In this document: positions 50,290-59,390 of the stretch, in pieces | Numbering within the stretch: position 1 is the stretch's first letter | Layout of the letters: each line of letters opens with the position of its first letter | Origin: Lucifuga dentata | Taxonomy: Eukaryota > Chordata > Actinopteri > Ophidiiformes > Bythitidae | Length of the DNA: 64,000 bases | NCBI GenBank assembly: GCA_014773175.1 | Contig: VXCM01001413.1 | Coordinates: 125,842-189,841 of the forward strand | Reading direction: 5' to 3' | Notes under the pieces: generated by a model | Told to the model about the DNA's origin: nothing | Database searches by the model: none | What the model saw: the letters and a program-made list of their open reading frames with translations, nothing else | Program-made: the position numbers and the translations under genes

Positions 50290-50370
50290 AAGTGGTTCTC
50301 ATTCCTGGAGTACCACAGCTACATTTCCAATCTCCCCCCTGCTCTACACACAGATGATTTAAGCTGTGCT
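50290..50370 (+). mobile_element. hAT-type MITE end fragment
   Basis: AGTGGTTCTCATTCCTGGAG, TACCACAGC and CCCCCTGCTCTAC match the order of words at the left end of the MITE at 6380 (AGTGGTTCTCAATCC, GTACCACAGCAC, CCTGCTCTACCC). The right end is not recognisable. Confidence 0.55.
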
Positions 50371-51119
50371 GGATTTGTACTCTGAACGCAGGAATTTCCG
50401 ACCTCTGACTGGAAGAAGTAAAAAAAAAAAACACCCTCTCAGTTTGGAATTCCTTTTCGGAAAGTCGGGCAAGGTTCCTCAACCCCGAGTTCAGCATTGA
50501 TATCATTTTAATATGGCTGCTCAGACCATAAACAGCAATTTCTCCATTTCTGAATTAACATTTAGAAGCTTTTTTTTTTTTTTTTTTNTTTTTTTTTTTT
50601 TTTTTTTATATCAGTCATTATACAGACATAATAACAGGTTAAACGTAACACTGGCAATGCAGTAGCTGTTTTAAAAAAAAGATAAATGGCTCATAAATGT
50701 TAAAAATGTAACTTCTTTTGGTCTGACAGAGCAAACAAAAAGACAACAAACAAAAGCTGTCATAGAGGTATCCTTGTTCTCTCCCATTTTGTTTAGCTGG
50801 AACACATGTATTTCTTACAGCTTCCCATTTATGATGTACAGCAAATACAGCATACCTAAATGAGATGTGTTCATTAGATCAACACTTGGTGCTTCCTGGA
50901 TCTTGATTAGCTTATCAAGCGTTTGTGTATGTGTGTGTAGAGCAGGGAGAGATGGAAAACATTCAGGAGAACCACTGGAATAAGACATTTCAAAACCACT
51001 GGAACATGACATCACAACAATAGTCCTTGTACTGAAAAATACATTATATCTGCACATTTCGTTTCTCCAGGTATTATCCAGGTTAGGATTCCTCATTGAA
51101 TAAAACTTAAATAGCCTGT

Positions 51120-51388
51120 TATACTGTCTTTTGTTGCAACTTCTCCAGTGATATCAGTGAAGTGTCAGAGGAAATGCGTTCATACAGCACACCTGCCAGT
51201 GAGCAGCAGTCACAGACTGTTAACCTCAAGATGTGGAAGTGTTTCTGAGTCAACGAAGCCTCACAAACTCTGTCACTGCCTGCCTTTGTCAAAGTTAAGC
51301 TACACAAAGAGACATTTTAGGTTAAGCTTTTTGACTGTAATTCCTTCTAAAGTAAGCTCAAGCACTGCATGCTGCCCCTGGCCATAAG
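51120..51388 (+). other. rag2: Candidate rag2 5'-UTR exon ending at a strong donor site
   Basis: CATAAG|GTAAGC at 51388/51389 is a near-consensus splice donor, about 1.1 kb before the acceptor that precedes the RAG2 start codon. In vertebrates the rag2 coding sequence usually sits in one exon behind a short untranslated exon, so a donor here is expected. The 5' limit of the exon is not defined; the start given is approximate. Confidence 0.3.
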
Positions 51389-52504
51389 GTAAGCGCCTTA
51401 AAAATTATGATACTAGATTAGTGGAAACAATGGGAAGTTCTCAGGCTCTTCAAATCAATATTATGCTACTCTAACCTTGCTAAAAATGCTTTTTAACCTT
51501 TCAGCATATACAAATATCTCAAATGTGTCTTGTATAGCTCATATAAGTAATAATTGTTGCTGTTTAAGCTTATCATCGCAATCTTCTTACTGTTATAGCG
51601 GTCTTTTGTAGTTTTTATCAAGAATACAGATTCAGGTTGGCCCAGTTCAAATTCTAGAATTTAAGTGTAATTCTACAAGATTTTTCATGTTCTGTCATCT
51701 TCATGTTGTGAGCTTTGAAAATTAACTTTTTTTTTTGTAAAAACTCACAATTATGTTTGAAAGTTAGAACGCAGAGAACAATCCCTACTCCTTGCATGAT
51801 TAGTTTATACATTCCCAGAAAGTTATTGATTCACTTGATCATCTCCAGTGCTTTTTGTTGTTATTTCTGCTGCTAGAAAGTGTGCCTTGTCTGATTCTGA
51901 TGGAAATATGAGTTTTGGTGTTTAATTGGCTGTTTAATATTTGGTTTTATAAATTTGGTAAAATGTTATTTTGTATGAATTACAGCAGCATACATTCAGC
52001 ATCAGATATGTTAACCTGCAATATTATTTCTCTCATGTGACAGTGATGTGTCTTGTGAAAGTAACTCATCTTATGAAAGCATGGCTTATGTGTTCTCCAT
52101 CATCTCCTATATGTCACATCTTGGCAGAAATACTATATATAAAATATATATCATATTATAGATTGCATTGTTAGACTTTCATTATAAATTAAAACTGCTT
52201 GCTAATATGATAGTTTTCTATCAAGTTACATCATATATGATGCCATATAAGACTAGCACAGATTAGCTCCAAAAATATTAGCACTATTATGTAACATTAT
52301 TTCTGCTAATTTATGGGTCCTTCAGGTGTACCCAGACATTTTTCAAGTCATTGTTCATTTTTTTCTTTTTTTTTAATTGATATGGAGAATGTCACTGATT
52401 GTATTTTGTGTTGTTTACTCTACAGCATATCATATCTCTCACATTGTAATAAACAGGAATTAAAAATTTTGAATCAAAACAAGCACCAGCTGACTGACAC
52501 CATT

Positions 52505-52527
52505 GTTTTGTTGTTGTTTTGACACAG
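52505..52527 (+). promoter_or_regulatory. rag2: Splice acceptor before rag2 coding exon
   Basis: A T-rich tract followed by TTTTGACACAG ends at 52527, 14 bases before the initiator ATG. The position just upstream of the start codon fits an untranslated first exon spliced to a single coding exon. Confidence 0.65.
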
Positions 52528-52541
52528 GGATCTGCTGGGAA

Positions 52542-54269
52542 ATGACCCTGCAACCATTAACTCCAGTGAACTGTGCAGGCCTTCTGCAGCCAGGCTGCTC
52601 GCTGCTTCAGCTGGATGGCGAAGTTCTTCTGTTTGGCCAAAAAGGCTGGCCCAAGCGTTCATGTCCAACAGGAGTGTTTGGAGTAAGGCTAAAACATGGT
52701 GAACTTAAACTGAGAGCCATCTCATTCTCTAATGACTCCTGCTACCTTCCTCCATTACGCTGTCCAGCTGTTGGCCGCCTTGACCCTTACGATGGCTATC
52801 CAGAGAGTTATCTCATCCACGGTGGCCGCACCCCAAACAGTGAGATCTCATCAAGCCTGTACCTGCTGACCATGGATAGCCGTGGCTGCANCACCCCAAA
52901 CAGTGAGATCTCATCAAGCCTGTACCTGCTGACCATGGATAGCCGTGGCTGCAATCACAAACTGACCCTGCGCTGCAAAGAGAAAGAACTGGTTGGTGAT
53001 TTGCCGGGGGCCCGATACGGTCACACAGTCAGTATGGTTCGGAGCCGTGGGAAGACAGCTGCCATATTGTTTGGGGGAAGGTCTTACATACCTGCAGGAG
53101 AGAGGACAACAGAGAACTGGAACAGTGTGGTCGACTGTCCCCCTCAGGTGTTCCTGTTTGACCTGGAGTTTGGTTGTTCCTCTGTTCACACTTTACCTGA
53201 GCTCAGTGATGGACAGGCTTTTCATGTGGCACTGGCCAGAGAAGACTGCATATACTTCTTAGGGGGTCACTCACTCTCCTCTGACTCCCGCCCCCCTCGA
53301 NGAGAAGACTGCATATACTTCTTAGGGGGTCACTCACTCTCCTCTGACTCCCGCCCCCCTCGACTCTTTCGTTTGCATATTGAGCTTCTGCAAGGCAGCC
53401 CCATGCTCTCCTGTGAGGCCCTGGAGACTGGTATATCTATCTCTAGTGCTATCATTACTCGTACAGGTCCCTCTCATAAGTACATTGTCTTAGGGGGCTA
53501 TCGGTCAGACTCCCAGAAGAGGATGGACTGCAGCACAGTGATTCTGGGTGAGAAAGAGATTCACATTGAGCCTTTAGAACCACCTAAGTGGACCCAAGAT
53601 ATTGGCTATAGTCGCACTTGGTTTGGCGGTTGCACGGGGGAAGGAAGAGCTCTACTAGCTGTTCCGACTGAAGGAAGGCCAGCTCAACCAGATTTGCATT
53701 ACTTCTATCAGGTGACCTTTCAAACGGGGGGAGAAGGAACAGAGGAGGAAGGCACTCAGGCCTGCAGCCAAGAATCAACCGACTATGAAGATTCCACTCC
53801 TCTTGAGGATTCTGAGGAGCTGTACTTTGGCCGTGAGCCCCATGAGCTGGAGGACAGCAGTGATGGAGAAGGGGATACTTACAATGAGGAGGATGAAGAG
53901 GATGAATCACAAACAGGCTACTGGATCAGATGCTGTCTGGGCTGTCAGGTGGACCCCAACACATGGGAGCCTTACTACTCCACTGAACTCCACCAGCCAG
54001 CCATGATCTTCTGCTCCAGGGGAGAGGGAGGCCATTGGGTCCACGCCCAGTGCATGGAGCTCTCTGAGTCCCTACTGCTGAAACTCTCTCAGGGCAGCAA
54101 AAAGTACTTCTGCCTGGAACATGGAGGTTTGCCCTATCAGGAAATGACCCCACCTCGACAGGTCCTGCCTTTGAAGCGCACCCCCATGAAGGTTAAGCAG
54201 AGGAAGACTCCCCCCACAATAAAGATGTCCCCTGCCAAAAAAAGCTTTTTCAGGAGGCTATTTGATTGA
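52542..54269 (+). CDS. rag2: V(D)J recombination-activating protein 2 (RAG2)
   Basis: RAG2 is the accessory subunit of the nuclear V(D)J recombinase; it works with RAG1 in developing lymphocytes. The ATG at 52542 is chosen because the protein then starts MTLQPLTPVNCAGLLQPG, the family N-terminus; an in-frame extension upstream crosses the splice acceptor. The assembled frame has 575 codons plus stop, but two N-linked exact duplications add 21 false codons each, so the real protein is 533 residues, the usual teleost length. In corrected numbering, residues 1-350 form the kelch-like propeller with Gly-Gly pairs at 94, 157, 220, 276 and 320. An acidic hinge spans about 356-415. A PHD finger spans about 419-487, with CCLGC, GGHWVHAQC and the H3K4me3-reading Trp at 457. 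The C-terminus is basic, with a Thr-Pro at 494-495 that may correspond to the Cdk-regulated degradation site of mammals. Confidence 0.97.
   Translation: MTLQPLTPVNCAGLLQPGCSLLQLDGEVLLFGQKGWPKRSCPTGVFGVRLKHGELKLRAISFSNDSCYLPPLRCPAVGRLDPYDGYPESYLIHGGRTPNSEISSSLYLLTMDSRGCXTPNSEISSSLYLLTMDSRGCNHKLTLRCKEKELVGDLPGARYGHTVSMVRSRGKTAAILFGGRSYIPAGERTTENWNSVVDCPPQVFLFDLEFGCSSVHTLPELSDGQAFHVALAREDCIYFLGGHSLSSDSRPPRXEDCIYFLGGHSLSSDSRPPRLFRLHIELLQGSPMLSCEALETGISISSAIITRTGPSHKYIVLGGYRSDSQKRMDCSTVILGEKEIHIEPLEPPKWTQDIGYSRTWFGGCTGEGRALLAVPTEGRPAQPDLHYFYQVTFQTGGEGTEEEGTQACSQESTDYEDSTPLEDSEELYFGREPHELEDSSDGEGDTYNEEDEEDESQTGYWIRCCLGCQVDPNTWEPYYSTELHQPAMIFCSRGEGGHWVHAQCMELSESLLLKLSQGSKKYFCLEHGGLPYQEMTPPRQVLPLKRTPMKVKQRKTPPTIKMSPAKKSFFRRLFD
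52829..52953 (+). other. Assembly duplication in rag2 (62 bp x 2, N 52891)
   Basis: Bases 52829-52890, starting CACCCCAAACAGTGAGATC, are repeated exactly at 52892-52953. With the N this adds 63 bases, 21 in-frame codons (X plus a repeat of TPNSEISS to DSRGC) within the propeller. Removing one copy restores the family sequence, with GC directly followed by NHKLTLRCK. Confidence 0.95.
53239..53363 (+). other. Assembly duplication in rag2 (62 bp x 2, N 53301)
   Basis: Bases 53239-53300, starting GAGAAGACTGCATATAC, are repeated exactly at 53302-53363; with the N this again adds 21 codons (X plus EDCIYFLGG to SRPPR). One copy removed gives PPRLFRLHIELLQG, as in other RAG2 proteins. Confidence 0.95.
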
Positions 54270-54367
54270 TGTCTTGTCGAGAGAATTTTTACATTTTTGT
54301 GCTCCAGTTTTGATTATCTCGTCTAGTCAGCTGTTTAAGGTTCTCTGTCTTTGATTTATATTTAACA

Positions 54368-54382
54368 AATAAAAAGAATAAA
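54368..54382 (+). promoter_or_regulatory. rag2: rag2 polyadenylation signals
   Basis: Two AATAAA hexamers (54368-54373 and 54377-54382) lie about 100 bases after the rag2 stop codon. A third AATAAA occurs near 54423. Confidence 0.6.
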
Positions 54383-55090
54383 ATGCAAATGTTTTCCAAT
54401 GAATTTTGTAGTGAAATTCAACAATAAACATGCAATCTGAAATAAAAAACATTATACCCATATCTGCATTTTCTTATATGCACTGTAAAAAGTGGGTTAG
54501 TCCATTCTGCACAAATTTAAAATGTATGATTCATTCAAATAAATTAATTTTCCTTTTCAGATGGGATTATTTATATCCTGTCTAAGTAAAAACTGTCAAC
54601 TTTCTTAAAATTAATTATTTTTTTGTAATGAAAACATTTTTTAAAGCTTTTGACAACACTGTGGAAAATTTAGTTAATGGATCTCAATTAAAGGTTTTAA
54701 ATCTAAGATTTTGTTGTGACCAGCCCACCTGCACTGCACACCGTGATCTGATTACTTTGTTTGAAGCAGTACATATTTCAGAGTCTCTTATTAAGACAAG
54801 TAAGCATGCATTTTCAGTTTTGTACTGAACTTTTAGTCAAAAGTTCAGTAAAAAAACTGAACAAAATACTCTGATGCATGATATTAAATGCAAAAGAATT
54901 GGTCATTTTTTTTTTGGAGGGGACAACAGGGCTGTTTCTTGTAGAGCCTCAGAGGAGAATGCTTACATTTGATGTATTTAACATGCCGTTTGTTGGCATG
55001 TTTATATGTGTGAAGTAATACCAGAATACAGATAAAGATTTATAAGACTGGTGAAAGTGCTAATGTACCAATGTGTGTACTTCCTGTACT

Positions 55091-55258
55091 GGGGCAGTGG
55101 TGCCCTAAAGGTTAGAGAAGCGAACTTGTGACCAAAGGGTTGCAAGTTCAATCTTTGGACTGGCAAGAGAAATCAGGTTTGGGGAGGTGAATGAGTTTGA
55201 TCAAAACACACAACAAAAGAGTCTGTCAAAAAAAAANAAAAAAAAAAAAAAAAAAAAA
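55091..55258 (+). mobile_element. tRNA-derived SINE fragment
   Basis: GGGGCAGTGGTGCCCTAAAG followed by GTTAGAGAAGCG and CTTGTGACC resembles the tRNA-like head of a common fish SINE, with a decayed B box (AAGTTCAATCT). The element ends in an A tract that contains the N gap at 55237. Confidence 0.6.
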
Positions 55259-55579
55259 TGCAGAGTCTGGGTTCATGGAACTCAATTTCTTAGTGTTTCT
55301 TTCTTATAATTTCAATAAAGTTTAATGTAGGTCATATGTTGACCACTATCAAGTTGGCTCAACTGAATTTCTTGGCTGTTTCCACATAGGCTATATTTAA
55401 TTTTAAAGCCAAATATATATTATTGAGTGTATCCTACTCAAAAATACCAGTAGTTCATCCAACTTGTTAAAAATGATTTGAAAATTTGTTTCATTTTTAA
55501 AAACTTAAACCAGAGAAAGTTTTTTTTTACAGTGTGTGTGACCTGGATTTGTGGAATGTACTCCAGTCTCCCTGGGTTG

Positions 55580-55583
<4 letters not shown>

Positions 55584-55634
<51 letters not shown>
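55584..55634. repeat. (GT)n microsatellite
   Basis: About 25 uninterrupted GT dinucleotides. Confidence 0.97.
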
Positions 55635-55636
<2 letters not shown>

Positions 55637-55736
55637 AGGGTTTTGTTTTGTTTTTTTTATCTTTTTTAAATGACACCAACACGGCAACAGTCAACTCAGT
55701 TTACTCAGTTCATGCAGACTGAAACATAACTAAAGA

Positions 55737-55797
55737 GGATCCGGGTCCGGGTCGCGGATAAGCGGAAGATAATGGATGAATGGATGGATAATTGTAA
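55737..55797 (+). mobile_element. SINE/LINE 3' tail fragment
   Basis: GGATAAGCGGAAGATAATGG followed by ATGAATGGATGGATAAT matches the GGATAAGCGG-(GGAT)n endings of teleost SINEs and their partner LINEs. Confidence 0.55.
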
Positions 55798-57458
55798 TAA
55801 TTAGGGGAACCCAAAATATCATCTGTACAAAATTAAGGTTATATTTGTGTTAGAACATCTTCATATTTTAGCAGGTCTTTTTTTTTTTTTTTTTTTTTTT
55901 TTTTTGGTGTTGTTTCTGTGTAATGTTATATTATAAGCTGTGTGTCCATTTATTGTTATTTTATATTCCAAAAGGGACCACCATGGAAATAATTGGTTTA
56001 AAAAGCACTTTATTGTATCATCCTAACCCCCAAATGTACTGAATTGTTGTTTACATTGCATTAACATCTTCCCAAATAAAGTCAAACATGTATTCTATTT
56101 AATAAGAACAACCCAGAAAATCAAGATATTTGATTTTGCATTTATTTAGTCTTTGGTGTATACAGTACAAGAACGAAAAACAATGACAAAACAGTCTCTC
56201 TTGTCTCATTGTTTCATTGTAATAAATGCAACAAAAGCACTGTAAAGTTGCAACCAAAACTATAAAGATCTGTACTGTTAAAAACAGCATTAAAACAAAA
56301 TTTTAAACAGTAGTGGTAGTTTCAGTGTAATACCAGTTTGCAAAATAAGTTACTGTTGAAAGTCGTCTGCAATCCTGGGAAATCTTTTGCCTGGTTTTTA
56401 ATGTAACATTGACAAAAAATGAGGAAAAACATGGTGAAGAAGGAGCAAGTAAAATTTCATGAACCATCCATCATCCATTATTCTGGAAACTATTCATTAC
56501 GAAAAGAAAACAAATATGAGACACTGATATAGAATGTACTGTAAACCATGATGCTGTTGTAGGACTGTGACAACTATCAAGTGAAACAAAAATATTTCAC
56601 AACTGTCATATGGTAAAACTGACAGTAAAATAAAACTAAACATTCAATCAAATATGAAAACAAAATTGCCTGTCACAATTCAAAATGGTCAGGGCAGAAA
56701 AAAGACAATATAATCAATCAATCAAATAAATAAAGTTGCCACAAAATCAGTTTACATCAAATCTCTCTTGCTCTCACCCATCTCTCTCCTCTGTCAGCAA
56801 AGGCAATGAAAAAAAAAATATCAGCGGAGGAAAGGAGCCAGGTTAAATACAGATCTTAAGAAAAATCCCTGCTTGGAATAAAGTCCACAGGATATTAGGC
56901 TTCATAATGGACCTTACTGTATTTTTATGATATCAACAAAAAGGTCAGTATATGCTTTATTTTAGGTGAAGAAGCAGAATAAGTATCATTTATCCTCCAC
57001 TGTGCAAAACCTGAAAGAGATAAAAATTGCTTCAAAGTGACCTCACGTCTACTCTGCCCCTGAGGGATTTCACGATAAAGCACTAAACTAATCTTTTCAG
57101 AGGGCACTCATGAAACAAAGAACATTTGGGTCCCCGTGATTGCATTTTGCTCCAGCTCAAATGATATATTAATACACTGGCCACAAATGTGGTCTTTTTA
57201 ACACAATTTCCCTCCCATGACTTACAGCGCTTTCATCTGTTTCCATAAATATCCTCTCCATATAAATTCATAAATGTGTCATATCCTTGCAATACAATAA
57301 ACTATACCATATTTCACAGACGGTGAAGATAAAAAAAACTTTCCTGAAAGAGAAAAGAAATGTGTTACCTCTATATGATGCTCCATCTTTACACTGTAGT
57401 TACTAACAATTAACGAGTAAAACAAGTCTTTTGCAAAATCCTAAAATCAATGATACCG

Positions 57459-57464
57459 TTTATT
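57459..57464 (-). promoter_or_regulatory. rag1: Possible rag1 polyadenylation signal
   Basis: TTTATT on the plus strand (AATAAA on the minus strand) lies 50 bases after the rag1 stop. Other copies lie further out, for example at 56141-56146, so a longer 3'-UTR is also possible. Confidence 0.4.
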
Positions 57465-57513
57465 CTTTAATTACAATGAAATCAGAAACATCTCAGACAG
57501 GTTCTTGTAACCC

Positions 57514-59338
57514 TCAAAAATCAATAACATCCAGAGACATTTCCTCATCCTCCTGGATCTCTACTGGGTCAATAGTAGCTTGCAGGGCTTTAGCAGAGTT
57601 CTTGTGAGCCTCCATATACTTCTGCAAATACTTGGAGGTGTAGAGCCAGTGGTGTTTCAGCACATCCTCTAGTTCAAAGGCCTTTGACTGACGTGCATTC
57701 ATCTTGCGGAAACGCCTGAACAGTTTGTTTGCTGACTCATTCCCCTCACTGGCCCAAGCTCCTATGGATCCATCTCTCTCAATGATCTCAGGAACATGAG
57801 CCAGAGTCTTGTGCAAGTAATTGGTTATTTTTCCATTGTAGCGATATTTGAAAGCAGAGGAGAGGAGATCTGCAAAGCGCTGGGAGTTGAAGCTGTAGCG
57901 ACACAGCTGGTCAGGGCATTCCTTGGCTGGGCAGGTGGCACGCCAAACAGGCTTCATCTGAAGATAGAGCCTCATGAGCTCCCCCAGGGCCTCCCTCCTC
58001 TCCTCTGATGGCACCAGCTCACACACTACCTCCACAGCCTCCAGGGTCATTAGCTTCCGGGCATAGTTCCCATTCATCCTCATTACTGGTTTAAGGTTCA
58101 TTTTCTTCCTCAGCTGTTTATCTAGGGCTGCCCTCCAGCTGCGCCGTTCCTCCCGTGTGGGGTTGACCTTTTGGAACACCTCCCCAATCTCATCCTGGAA
58201 GATTTTGTAGAACTCAGTGGCATTACCAATGTCACAGTGCAAAGCATCCAGTGTTGGCTGGGTCTCCATAAAGGGCTTGGCAGAGACCCCTTTGACTCGG
58301 TCCCGCAGCTCCTCTACAGACTCAGAAAAGGGATTGGTTCTCCATATTTCGTAACGCTCTAGGTTCTCTTCATGACTACGGGTGATGGAGTGTAGCACCA
58401 TGTTGTGTGAAGCCTCTGCCCGACTGGAGTCACACAGAGTGCAGATATAGGTGGAACCTGAGGCTTCCAGGCCCTCCAGCTCACGCACCATCTTCTCATC
58501 ATAACCTGTGCCTCTGAAGTGGAAGCGGAAGAAGCGAGGCAGGCCACCCATGGAAAGAATGAGTCTACTCTCTTTCATTGCATTACGCTCTGCAACTATG
58601 GGGCCCAGGATGGACGTGAGTGTCTCGTGGTCTGACTCATCCACAAATGTGAGGCAAAGGGGTTTACAGGACAGCTCTGAGTTTGGCTTTGGCTCTGTAA
58701 AGATGGTAACCGCCTCCTCCTCACCATCTGCCAGGACAGAAACAGACATAACAGTGAAAGAGAAACGTACAGCCTTCTCTGGAACCGGTGGTCCTCCACC
58801 ATGCTTCTCGCTGACATCACCCATGCCATCACAAGATTCCTTGATCATAACACTGAAGCCTGAGGTGCAAGTGCTGTCTTCCATCCCACACTCTCTCAAT
58901 CCCTCCATGATGTCCTCCTCCAGATCCTTTAACGCTGACACCAGCGCCACATCATAGCGAAATCGTCGAGTGACGGTGTCAGCTGGGGAGTCATCCACAG
59001 TGGAAGCCCATCCAGAGAGCCCATTAATAATGCCAACATTGCAGGATGCAGACACATTTTTGAGGGCTGGCTGCCATTCAAATAAGTGAAAACCAGGGAG
59101 AAGCTCCTTCTCTGCAGCTCGGAGGGTGTGCAGGGGCTGAAAGATCTGGCGGCCACTGGTGGCTTTGACAGTCCGATACATCTTATGGTACTGACTGCAG
59201 CTCAGAAAAGTGTTGACCCGAATGGCCAAACACACAGCAGGATGCAACCCATAGCCTCTGCCTGTGGAGAGAAGGAAAATGGGATACTTATGATAAGCAA
59301 AAAGAGAGATATATATCAAGAGAGACATAATATAAGAA

Positions 59339-59390
<52 letters not shown>

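Larger units (their letters stand above)
49256..52527. other. Upstream flank and putative first intron of rag2
   Basis: Non-coding. Holds three gap joins (49367, 50233, 50588), a CNE-like stretch (49700-49995), a hAT-type MITE fragment, and a candidate 5'-UTR exon ending at 51388. If that exon is right, 51389-52527 is the 5'-UTR intron of rag2. Confidence 0.5.
54270..57513. other. Convergent rag2-rag1 intergenic region
   Basis: Contains the 3' untranslated regions of both genes, which face each other across about 3.2 kb. It holds two SINE-related fragments, a long (TG)n tract, an N gap at 55237 and long T tracts. No additional gene is visible. Convergent orientation with a short spacer is the conserved vertebrate arrangement. 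Confidence 0.8.

Noticed and set aside
52503..52541. N-terminal extension of the RAG2 frame
   Set aside because: It starts at a non-ATG codon, covers a splice acceptor, and the family N-terminus begins at the ATG 52542.
58508..58957. 149-codon plus-strand ORF within rag1
   Set aside because: It is antisense to RAG1 exon 3, whose conserved protein explains the open frame; no known domain.
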